Source: Profundibacter sp033851955 (GTDB taxonomy: Bacteria; Pseudomonadota; Alphaproteobacteria; Rhodobacterales; Rhodobacteraceae). From it: a stretch of DNA of 64,000 nt. The notes beneath the pieces are model-generated. The model was given only the letters and a program-made list of their open reading frames with translations. It was not told the DNA's origin and ran no database searches. The stretch is from positions 62,001-126,000 of the forward strand of contig JAWSVK010000013.1 in NCBI GenBank assembly GCA_033851955.1. Reading direction: 5' to 3'. Positions 57,276 to 64,000 of this stretch are shown here, in pieces (the stretch's first letter is position 1; each line of letters starts with the position of its first letter). The translations under genes and the position numbers were made by a program.

Positions 57276-59738
57276 TTAGGGCTGATGAGCGGTTGGGGCC
57301 CACCGCAATCGCAGCGCATTTGACAGCACAAACACGCTTGAAAGCGACATTGCACCCGCTGCCAGCATCGGGGACAGCAAAAGACCATTGATCGGATAGA
57401 GCAGGCCCGCCGCCACTGGGATCAGCACGATGTTATAGCCGAACGCCCAAAACAGATTTTGTTTGATGTTGCGCATGGTGCGCTGGCTGATGTCAAAGGC
57501 GTTGATCACCCCGTTCAGATCACCCGACATCAACACCACATCTGCCGCTTCAATGGCGACATCGGTGCCGGTGCCAATGGCGATGCCGACGTCTGCTGTG
57601 GCAAGGGCTGGCGCGTCGTTGATCCCGTCGCCGACATAGGCAATCTTGCCGTCACTGCGCAGTTCGTTCAATGCCGCGACTTTGCCGTCAGGCAGGACTT
57701 CTGCCACCACATGATCGATGCCCAATTCATGCGCAATCGCCTTGGCGGTGCCTTGGTTGTCACCAGTGATCATCGCGACCTTTAAGCCAAGGCCTTGCAA
57801 TGCTTTGATCACGGTTGGCGTGGATTTTTTGATCGGGTCAGAGACTGCGATCAGTGCTGCGGCGACCCCGTCAATCGCGACATAGAGCGGCGTTTTTCCC
57901 GTTAAACCCAGTTCGTTACCTTGGATTTGAAATGCCTCAAATGGGATGCCTTCGCGTGTGAGCAGACGATCTGCGCCGATCAAGATTTCTTTGTTATCCA
58001 CCACGGCGCGCACCCCGTATCCAGTGATCGAGGTGAACTCCATGACCATGGGTAAGGTCATGTTTTTAGCCGCCGCTGCGCGCACAATAGCTTTGGCGAT
58101 GGGGTGCTCGGAGGTGGATTCGACTGCCGCTGCAATACGCAATACATCGTCAAAATGATGCCCCTTGGCGACGGTGTAGTCGGTCAATTCGGGGCGGCCT
58201 TCGGTTAAGGTGCCGGTTTTGTCCAAGGCCACGACGCTGGTCTCTTGCAGCATTTGCAGCGCGTCGCCCTTGCGAAAAAGCACGCCCATTTCGGCAGCGC
58301 GTCCCGTGCCGACCATGATCGAGGTCGGGGTTGCCAGACCCATCGCGCAGGGGCAAGCGATGATCAGCACTGACACGCCCGCAACCAAGGCAAAGCTGAG
58401 CGCGGGATCGGGGCCAATGGTGAACCATATCGCGAAGGTGAGCGCGGCGGCGACTAGCACGGCGGGGACAAAGACTGCGGTAATCCTGTCGACCAAGCCT
58501 TGAATTGGCAATTTGGTGCCTTGGGCCTGTTCGACCATCTGGATGATCTGGGCCAAAACGGTATCAGCGCCGACCTCAGTGGCACGAAACGTTAGCGCAC
58601 CTTCGCCGTTGATGGTGCCGCCGACAAGCCGCGCGCCGGTGGTTTTTTGCACGGGCGCCGGCTCGCCTGTGATCATGCTTTCCTCAACAAACGAGCTGCC
58701 GTTTAGGACAACGCCATCGGTTGCGATTTTCTCGCCGGGGTGGAGGTGCAGGATGTCGCCTTGCTGAATGTCGTCGATTGCCAGTTCAACGATTTCACCG
58801 TCGCGCTCGACCCGTGCGGTTTTGGGGGCGAGGCCCGCCAACTTGCGGATTGCCTCACCGGTGCGCCCCTTGGCACGCGCCTCAAGATAGCGACCAAGCA
58901 AGATCAACACGATGATCACGGCGGCGGCCTCAAAGTAGACGTTGTCGGTGCCATCTGGCAGTAGCCGCGGCACAAAAGTTGCGATCACAGAATAGCCATA
59001 GGCGGCAGCGGTGCCGAGCGCGACCAGCGAATTCATCTCGGGCGCGGCCTTGAACAGGGCAGGGATGCCAATGCGGTAAAACTGCAATCCGGGGCCGAAC
59101 AGCACCAAGGTGGTTAAGACGAACTGTAACAAGCGACTGTTTTGTGCCCCGATGTTGGCATTCACCCAGTGATGCACGCCGGGAATGAAATGGCCGCCCA
59201 TTTCAATCGTAAACACTGGCAGTGTTAGAATGGCCGCGATCAAGGTGAGCCAGCCAAGGCGAGTAAGTTCGCTGGCTTTGCGCGCGGCGCGATCATCGGG
59301 TGCGGCACGGGTATCCGATTTGGGTGTGGCAGGGTATCCAGCATTGGCCGCGATGGTCATGATCTCGCGGGGGGTGGTGGCTTTGGTTGCGAAACGTACG
59401 GTGGCGGTTTCAGTGGCTAGGTTGACGGATGTCTCTACCACGCCTGCGCCTGCGGCAATCGCTTTGGTGAGGCGACCAACGCAGGATGCGCAGCTCATAC
59501 CTTCTATATCAAACGTCGCTTGCTGGGTCGCGGCAGGGTATCCGGCATCAGATAAGGCGCTGATCATGGCGTCTGTGTCAGCCGGGGCTTCATAGGAAAC
59601 CTGCGCGGTTTCACTGGCCAAATTGACGGTGGCTGTTGTCACGCCGGTGATCGCATTCAATGCTTTTTCGGCGCGACCTACGCAGGCGGCACAGTTCAAG
59701 CCTTGGATCTGGAAGGAGGTTGTTGATTGGTTGGTCAT
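57276..59738 (-). CDS. copA: Cu(I)-exporting P1B-type ATPase
   Basis: Exports cytoplasmic copper at the cost of ATP. Two N-terminal HMA domains have CxxC at residues 16-19 (GLNCAACVGR) and 83-86 (GMSCASCVGR). The membrane metal site CPC is at 462-464 (ACPCAMGLATP). Asp506 in DKTGTLTEG is phosphorylated. The HP motif is SEHPIAKA and the hinge is GDGINDAPA. The late YN and MxxSS motifs typical of Cu(I) transporters are present (GYNIVLIP; AGAMSLSSVFVLSNALRL split). Length 820 is normal. A MerR-type copper promoter lies upstream. Confidence 0.95.
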   Translation of the reverse strand: MTNQSTTSFQIQGLNCAACVGRAEKALNAITGVTTATVNLASETAQVSYEAPADTDAMISALSDAGYPAATQQATFDIEGMSCASCVGRLTKAIAAGAGVVETSVNLATETATVRFATKATTPREIMTIAANAGYPATPKSDTRAAPDDRAARKASELTRLGWLTLIAAILTLPVFTIEMGGHFIPGVHHWVNANIGAQNSRLLQFVLTTLVLFGPGLQFYRIGIPALFKAAPEMNSLVALGTAAAYGYSVIATFVPRLLPDGTDNVYFEAAAVIIVLILLGRYLEARAKGRTGEAIRKLAGLAPKTARVERDGEIVELAIDDIQQGDILHLHPGEKIATDGVVLNGSSFVEESMITGEPAPVQKTTGARLVGGTINGEGALTFRATEVGADTVLAQIIQMVEQAQGTKLPIQGLVDRITAVFVPAVLVAAALTFAIWFTIGPDPALSFALVAGVSVLIIACPCAMGLATPTSIMVGTGRAAEMGVLFRKGDALQMLQETSVVALDKTGTLTEGRPELTDYTVAKGHHFDDVLRIAAAVESTSEHPIAKAIVRAAAAKNMTLPMVMEFTSITGYGVRAVVDNKEILIGADRLLTREGIPFEAFQIQGNELGLTGKTPLYVAIDGVAAALIAVSDPIKKSTPTVIKALQGLGLKVAMITGDNQGTAKAIAHELGIDHVVAEVLPDGKVAALNELRSDGKIAYVGDGINDAPALATADVGIAIGTGTDVAIEAADVVLMSGDLNGVINAFDISQRTMRNIKQNLFWAFGYNIVLIPVAAGLLYPINGLLLSPMLAAGAMSLSSVFVLSNALRLRWAPTAHQP

Positions 59739-59773
59739 TGGGCTACCGAAAATTGAGATATGCGTTCAGTGGT

Positions 59774-59804
59774 CACATAGGGCTTCCAGTTACTGGAAGG
59801 TCAA
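59774..59804 (-). promoter_or_regulatory. CueR/HmrR-type copper-responsive promoter of copA
   Basis: On the minus strand TTGACC (59804-59799) and TATGTG (59779-59774) are separated by 19 bp, the overlong spacer of MerR-family promoters. The spacer carries the perfect dyad CTTCCAG-TTA-CTGGAAG (59783-59799), matching the CueR/HmrR box. The transcript would start about 30 bp before the copA ATG. The regulator gene is not in the window. Confidence 0.9.
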
Positions 59805-59992
59805 GTGGCAATGCAAAAAAGCATATCCAAATCCACGGCTGGGTCAATTGGTAAGGTTTTCCCTACCTGACTTGCTAGAAAGACAATGCTAGTATCAGTT
59901 TCATTAGAACTGCTCATTTAGACGATACGACTTTAGACGACACGATTACCAACACCTGATATTTTTGCATACTCATTTTTGAAGGTAAGGAT

Positions 59993-60280
59993 ATGGAATA
60001 TATTAATTTTTCACACCGATTTTTTGAATTTCTTGGGATTGCGGGTTTCCTGTTATATGTACTGAATTACACATTTTTGACGTTCAGGATTTTGACCGGA
60101 GACAGCCTCATTTATTTCGCAATTAATTTTTGCGCTGCCTCGTTTGTTTTGGCTGGGTTGATGAACAGCTTTAACTTGGCCGCGGCGCTGGTGCAGATAT
60201 TTTGGATTTGCATGTCGACATTGGCCATCGTTTTACGGCTGGTGCGGCGCAACCCACCTGTGACGTTGCAGCGGGGTTAA
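59993..60280 (+). CDS. Small membrane protein, CBU_0592-like family
   Basis: Encodes 95 residues with three predicted helices (FLGIAGFLLYVLNYTFLTF, SLIYFAINFCAASFVLAGLM, LVQIFWICMSTLAIVLRLV). Length and pattern fit the small CBU_0592-type membrane protein family, which has no known function. AAGGTAAGGAT lies upstream of the ATG. It is transcribed away from copA across a 254-bp region, of which about the first 65 bp hold the copper promoter; nothing else is recognised there. The stop overlaps the LacI-type gene stop by 4 bp. Confidence 0.75.
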   Translation: MEYINFSHRFFEFLGIAGFLLYVLNYTFLTFRILTGDSLIYFAINFCAASFVLAGLMNSFNLAAALVQIFWICMSTLAIVLRLVRRNPPVTLQRG

Positions 60281-61302
60281 CGCTTTAGGGTGTCGCCAAA
60301 TTGCAGGCGTGGTTTGAGTTCCACGCGCAGATCGACCTCTTGGCCATTGGCACGTGCGGCGATGATTTCGGCGGCGATGCGGCCAATTTTATGACGCTCG
60401 GCGTCCATGGTGGCCAGTTGTTTGGGTAAACCGTCCAGCAGCTCAACCCCGTTGAAGCCCGCCAGCCCAACTTTGCCCGGAACATCGATGCCGTTGGCAA
60501 GGCAATAGAGCAAACCACCCGCGCCAATCATATCGTTGGAGTAGTAGAGGAAATCCAGATCCGGCGAGCGTTTCAGGATTGCTTCGGTCATTTCGCGGCC
60601 CTTCACGAGAGCGGAGCCACCGGAGTAAAACTCCTGATCTTGGATTTTGATCCCGGCTTTTTGCAGCGCTTCTGTAAAGCCTTCAAGTCGCTTTCGGGCG
60701 CGGTGGTCCAACGGCATGTTGGTGCCCATAAAGCCGATTTTACGATAGCCTTGGGCGATGATGGCTTCGGCCATTTCACGGCCTGCACGGCGTTGCGATA
60801 CCCCAACGATGGCATCAATCGGGTCGCCATCTAGATCCATGATTTCAACGATCGGAACATCGGCGTTGCGCATCATGGCGCGGGCGGCCTCGGTGTGCTC
60901 GAGCCCGGCGATGATGACGCCAGACGGACGCCATGACAGCATTTCAAACAGCACGGCTTCTTCTTTTTCGGGCTGGTAATTGGTGACACCGATCACCGGT
61001 TGCAAGGGGGTTTCGTCCAGCACTTCGGAGATCGAGGTCATGACCTCTGGGAACACCATGTTGGACATGGACGGGATAATCACCGCCACCAGATTGACCC
61101 GTTGCGATGCCAAAGCGCCGGCTATCTTATTTGGAACATAGCCCAGCTTTTTGGCGGCTTCATTGACCTTAAGCCGTGTCGCGTCGGAAACGTCGCCGCG
61201 ATTTCGCAACACGCGGCTGACGGTCATTTCGCTGACGCCCGCCTCTTCGGAAACGTCGCGCAGGGTTAGCATGCGTTTTGGGGGGGTATGTTGTGGGTCC
61301 AC
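60277..61302 (-). CDS. LacI-family repressor (GntR gluconate-repressor-like)
   Basis: Repressor of 341 residues from GTG 61302, which has AGGA upstream. A shorter reading from ATG 61272 begins directly at the HTH and lacks a site. The HTH is LTLRDVSEEAGVSEMTVSRV with hinge GYVPNKIAGALASQ; the periplasmic-binding-protein-like effector domain follows (VAVIIPSMSNMVFPEVMTSI, IGFMGTNMPLDHRARKRLEG, VGLAGFNGVELLDGLP). Two GntR-type operator-like sites lie upstream, so it is probably autoregulated and sugar-acid responsive. No sugar genes are adjacent in the window. Confidence 0.9.
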   Translation of the reverse strand: MDPQHTPPKRMLTLRDVSEEAGVSEMTVSRVLRNRGDVSDATRLKVNEAAKKLGYVPNKIAGALASQRVNLVAVIIPSMSNMVFPEVMTSISEVLDETPLQPVIGVTNYQPEKEEAVLFEMLSWRPSGVIIAGLEHTEAARAMMRNADVPIVEIMDLDGDPIDAIVGVSQRRAGREMAEAIIAQGYRKIGFMGTNMPLDHRARKRLEGFTEALQKAGIKIQDQEFYSGGSALVKGREMTEAILKRSPDLDFLYYSNDMIGAGGLLYCLANGIDVPGKVGLAGFNGVELLDGLPKQLATMDAERHKIGRIAAEIIAARANGQEVDLRVELKPRLQFGDTLKR

Positions 61303-61333
61303 GGGTGGGCATCCTGACTGGGTGTTTTCCCAT

Positions 61334-61346
61334 TGATAGCGGTAAT
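61334..61346. promoter_or_regulatory. Second GntR-like operator half-match
   Basis: TGATAGCGGTAAT on the plus strand reads ATTACCGCTATCA on the minus strand, sharing the TTACCGCTA core of the site at 61389-61404 about 56 bp away (five to six helical turns). It sits between the upstream site and the LacI-type start. Confidence 0.5.
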
Positions 61347-61388
61347 TCGCGACTTGTCCAAGGTTGATGTTGCAGATGTGTTGCGGAT

Positions 61389-61404
61389 ATGTTACCGCTA
61401 ACAT
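61389..61404. promoter_or_regulatory. GntR/LacI-type operator ATGTTACCGCTAACAT
   Basis: A 16-bp dyad (ATGTTA-CCGC-TAACAT) that closely matches the gluconate-repressor operator form ATGTTACC-GGTAACAT. It lies 87 bp upstream of the LacI-type gene, whose product has the corresponding HTH. Strong candidate autoregulatory site. Confidence 0.7.
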
Positions 61405-61453
61405 CATTGTTCGCTGGTTGCCCTATCTTTTCGAATCTATGGTGACCACGGAT

Positions 61454-61493
61454 AAAAAGGGGGAGCGGTGGGCCAACAGCGCTCCCCCTTTTT
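61454..61493 (-). terminator. Terminator after the RND efflux gene
   Basis: AAAAAGGGGGAGCG (61454-61467) and CGCTCCCCCTTTTT (61480-61493) form a perfect 14-bp stem with a 12-nt loop. It follows the RND stop on the minus strand and has a T run on both sides. Confidence 0.95.
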
Positions 61494-61512
61494 TATGCAG
61501 CAATGTTTCGAG

Positions 61513-64000
61513 CTACATTTTGAACACGCGGTAGATTGCTGGGATCACCAGCACGGTTAGGATGGTTGATGTGGCCAAGCCAAACAGCAGTGAGATTGCG
61601 AGCCCTTGGAAAATTGGATCGGTCAGGATCACGCCCGCGCCAATCATCGCGGCGATCGCTGTCAGCAAGATGGGTTTAAAGCGGGTGGCACCGGCGGCGA
61701 TCAGGATGTCCAGATCGACGTTGCCTTTGCCCTCGTGCCGAATGAAATCCACCAGCAGGATCGAGTTGCGCACGATGATCCCTGCCAAGGCGATGAAGCC
61801 GATCATCGAGGTGGCAGAGAAGGGCGCGCCAAACAACCAGTGCCCAAATATGATGCCTAGGAAGGTCAGTGGCACGGGCGTTAGGATGACCAGCGGCAGG
61901 CGGAATGATCCGAATTGTGCGACCACAAGGATGTATATGCCCAGCAGTGCTACGCCAAAGGCCGCGCCCATGTCGCGGAAGGTCACCCAAGTGACCTCCC
62001 ATTCGCCGTCCCACAACAGGGTGGTCGCGGTTTCGTCCGAAGGCATGCCATTAAGGCTAATCACAGGTTTCTCCATGTCGGACCAATCCATTTTGTCCAG
62101 CTCGGCAGCGACGGCCAACATACCATACAACGGGGCCTCAAACTGGCCTGCCATTTCGCCCATCACCATTTCAACGTAGCGTCCGTTGTGGCGGAAAATC
62201 GGGAATGAGGCGCGTTCGGTCACTATGGTGACGACGTCGCCCAATTCGACCACGCCGCGGTCTCCCGGCAGAACGTTGGTTGGCACAGGTGTGGCCATAA
62301 CGCGTTCGTCCATGACGCGGTCGCTGCGGTCGCGGCCCACGACAATCGGGATCGGTTGGCGAGTTTTGCCACGGTGAGAATAGCCGACAGTGGTTTGGTT
62401 GTTCAGCAAACGCAAGGTCTGCAAGGCGTCGCTTTCCTGAACGTGATGAAACTCCAGATCATCCGGCGACAGCACTGCCCGCATCCGGCGCGGTTGGGTT
62501 CCGAACCCGTCGTCGACGTCGGCGACATAGGGCACGGCCTCGAACGCTGTGCGAATACGCCGAGCTGCCTCTCGGCGGGTGTCTGCATCGGGCCCATAAA
62601 CTTCGGCGAGCAATGTGGCGATCACGGGGGGGCCGGGGGGTGGTTCAACGGTTTTGATGTTGGTGCCGGGGGGCACGTCCATTTCGGCCAGCAACCCGCG
62701 CAGCTCCAGCGCAATTTCATGGCTGGTACGGTCGCGCTCATCCTTGCCTTCAAGGTTGATCTGCACGTCGCCAAGTTCAGGCGATTGGCGCAAGAAATAG
62801 TGGCGTACCAGCCCGTTGAAATTGAACGGCGAGGCGGTGCCGGAATAGGTTTGCACCGAGGTGACCTCGTGTAGTCCAAGCGCGATGCGGGCGGCCTGTT
62901 GGGCGACGGCATCGGTGGCCTCGACCGAGGCACCTTCGGGCAGGTCAATCACCACAGAGAGTTCGGATTTATTATCAAACGGCAGCAATTTTACGGTGAC
63001 ATCGCGGGTATATATCGCGGCCAGTGAGCCAAATGAGGCCACCACCACAACCATGAGGAATATCGCGCTGACGCTTTTGTTGCGTAGCAGGGGGCGGGCA
63101 ACAAAGGTGTAGAGGCTGCCCAGTCGTCCGCCGGTTTCGGCGTCTTCACTGTGGTGCAGCTCGGCCTTGCCAGCGACCTTCATCATCAACCACGGGGTCA
63201 CCATGACGGCGATGAAAAACGAAAAGATCATTGCGGCAGAAGCATTGGCGGGGATTGGGCTCATGTAGGGACCCATTAGACCCGACACGAACAGCATCGG
63301 CAGCAGGGCGACCACCACGGTTAAGGTGGCCACGATGGTGGGGTTGCCGACTTCTGCCACGGCGGCGATTGCGGCGCCCATTCGGCTTTGGCCTTTGGGT
63401 TTTAGGCCCCAGTGGCGCGCGATGTTTTCGATCACGACGATGGCGTCATCCACCAAAATCCCGATGGAAAAGATCAGCGCAAACAGCGACACGCGGTTCA
63501 GGGTGTAGCCCATCAACCATGTCGCAAACAGGGTCAGCAGGATGGTCATCGGGATCACGACCGCAACCACGATGGCCTCACGCCAGCCGATTGCGATCAA
63601 CACCAGCGCAACAATCGACACCGTGGCAAGGCCCAGGTGGAACAACAGCTCGTTGGCCTTTTCATCGGCGGTTTCGCCGTAGTTTCGGGTCACTTCGACA
63701 TTGATACTGTTGGGGATCAAACCGCCTTCAAGGCTCTCGATTTTGTGCAGGATGGCCGCGGCGACATTGACCGCATTGGCACCCGCCCGTTTGGCGATCG
63801 CCAGCGTCACGGCGGGCATGCGCTCGATTTTGTGATCTTCACCACGGTGCAGGGTAGCGACGTGCATTTCGTCTAAATCTGTGACGAAACTGACATCAGC
63901 GACGTCACGCAAATAAACAGGTCGCCCATCGCGCGAGGTGAGTTTCAGATTGCCGATCTGGTCGGGCGTGGACAGGGTGCCGCCCAATATCAGGCCGACC
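61513..64000 (-). CDS. RND-family efflux transporter permease (AcrB-like), 5' end outside the window
   Basis: Inner-membrane proton-driven pump; about 828 C-terminal residues are visible of a usual 1000 or more. The reading frame is open to the right edge, so the true start lies beyond it; the TTG near 63987 is not the start. Family features are the helix 4 motif VDDAIVVIENIARHW, the periplasmic loop region, FFIAVMVTPWLMMK, and the final helices (GIIVRNSILLVDFIRHEGKG; STILTVLVIPAIYRVFKM). Hydrophobe or metal specificity cannot be told from this part. Membrane-fusion and outer-membrane partners would lie upstream, off the window. Confidence 0.92.
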   Translation of the reverse strand, partial: VGLILGGTLSTPDQIGNLKLTSRDGRPVYLRDVADVSFVTDLDEMHVATLHRGEDHKIERMPAVTLAIAKRAGANAVNVAAAILHKIESLEGGLIPNSINVEVTRNYGETADEKANELLFHLGLATVSIVALVLIAIGWREAIVVAVVIPMTILLTLFATWLMGYTLNRVSLFALIFSIGILVDDAIVVIENIARHWGLKPKGQSRMGAAIAAVAEVGNPTIVATLTVVVALLPMLFVSGLMGPYMSPIPANASAAMIFSFFIAVMVTPWLMMKVAGKAELHHSEDAETGGRLGSLYTFVARPLLRNKSVSAIFLMVVVVASFGSLAAIYTRDVTVKLLPFDNKSELSVVIDLPEGASVEATDAVAQQAARIALGLHEVTSVQTYSGTASPFNFNGLVRHYFLRQSPELGDVQINLEGKDERDRTSHEIALELRGLLAEMDVPPGTNIKTVEPPPGPPVIATLLAEVYGPDADTRREAARRIRTAFEAVPYVADVDDGFGTQPRRMRAVLSPDDLEFHHVQESDALQTLRLLNNQTTVGYSHRGKTRQPIPIVVGRDRSDRVMDERVMATPVPTNVLPGDRGVVELGDVVTIVTERASFPIFRHNGRYVEMVMGEMAGQFEAPLYGMLAVAAELDKMDWSDMEKPVISLNGMPSDETATTLLWDGEWEVTWVTFRDMGAAFGVALLGIYILVVAQFGSFRLPLVILTPVPLTFLGIIFGHWLFGAPFSATSMIGFIALAGIIVRNSILLVDFIRHEGKGNVDLDILIAAGATRFKPILLTAIAAMIGAGVILTDPIFQGLAISLLFGLATSTILTVLVIPAIYRVFKM

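Noticed and set aside
63985..63987. TTG at 63987 as the start of the RND transporter
   Set aside because: The frame stays open to the window edge and the protein would lack its first helix and much of the first periplasmic loop.
1..64000. CRISPR arrays, tRNA/rRNA genes, prophage or insertion sequences
   Set aside because: I looked for regular spaced repeats, cloverleaf ends, integrase or transposase motifs and found none. Short RNA genes could still be missed by eye.

Overview
The window looks like chromosome of a marine alphaproteobacterium of the Rhodobacteraceae (Roseobacter group). This is inferred from gene content: a MipZ-type division ATPase, an F0 operon with paired b' and b subunit genes that stands apart from F1, BluB embedded in the rpsP-rimM-trmD-rplS ribosomal operon, glycolate oxidase glcDEF, Hint-domain and DUF1285 proteins, a MoxR/DUF58/DUF4159 operon, and a mid-50s percent GC composition judged by eye. 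I see no prophage, insertion sequence, CRISPR array, rRNA or tRNA. Almost all of the window is ordinary, densely packed chromosomal coding sequence.

Layout. 1-6.3 kb: a GAF/Fis regulator with an aldehyde dehydrogenase, then a four-gene unit (flavin monooxygenase-like protein, RidA, DUF1028, LysR) behind a 12-bp-arm palindrome. 6.3-9.1 kb: KDO synthesis (kdsD, kdsA) converging on mipZ. 9.1-17.6 kb, minus strand: an MFS transporter, a small secreted protein, and a long translation/secretion unit (ffh, GNAT, chorismate mutase, rpsP, bluB, rimM, sulfotransferase-like, trmD, rplS, rpmE). 17.6-21.6 kb: azoreductase and LysR with an EamA exporter, then ArsR divergent from a second EamA. 21.7-24.4 kb: the F0 ATP synthase operon. 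25.0-26.2 kb: an FMN riboswitch controlling a RibN-type riboflavin transporter. 26.2-29.8 kb: FCD-type regulator, OmpA lipoprotein, Ada-like methyltransferase, Hint protein. 30-40.5 kb: nth, a PfkB kinase, sulfotransferase and glycosyltransferase genes, hinT, polA, hydroxypyruvate isomerase, DUF1285. 40.5-47.3 kb: the MoxR operon. 48.5-52.3 kb: glcDEF. 52.3-54.5 kb: two tandem trypsin-like proteases and an Hsp20 gene under a sigma-32-type promoter and a ROSE-like RNA thermometer. 54.7-57.2 kb: an ECF sigma factor paired with a von Willebrand A protein. 57.3-59.8 kb: a copper ATPase with a MerR-type promoter. 60-64 kb: a small membrane protein, a LacI/GntR-type repressor with two operator-like sites, and an RND efflux pump that runs off the window.

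The most informative signals lie between genes. They are an FMN riboswitch with a visible Shine-Dalgarno-sequestering helix, a ROSE-like thermometer, a CueR/HmrR promoter with a 19-bp spacer, several perfect palindromes next to regulator genes, and a structured leader ahead of ffh. A dispersed inverted-repeat element occupies all four roomy convergent gene junctions and is absent from the five convergent junctions that abut or overlap. I did not find a clearly new multi-gene defence or mobile system. The best candidates for undescribed biology are the repeat element, the ffh leader, the monooxygenase/RidA/DUF1028 unit, and the sigma factor/VWA pair.
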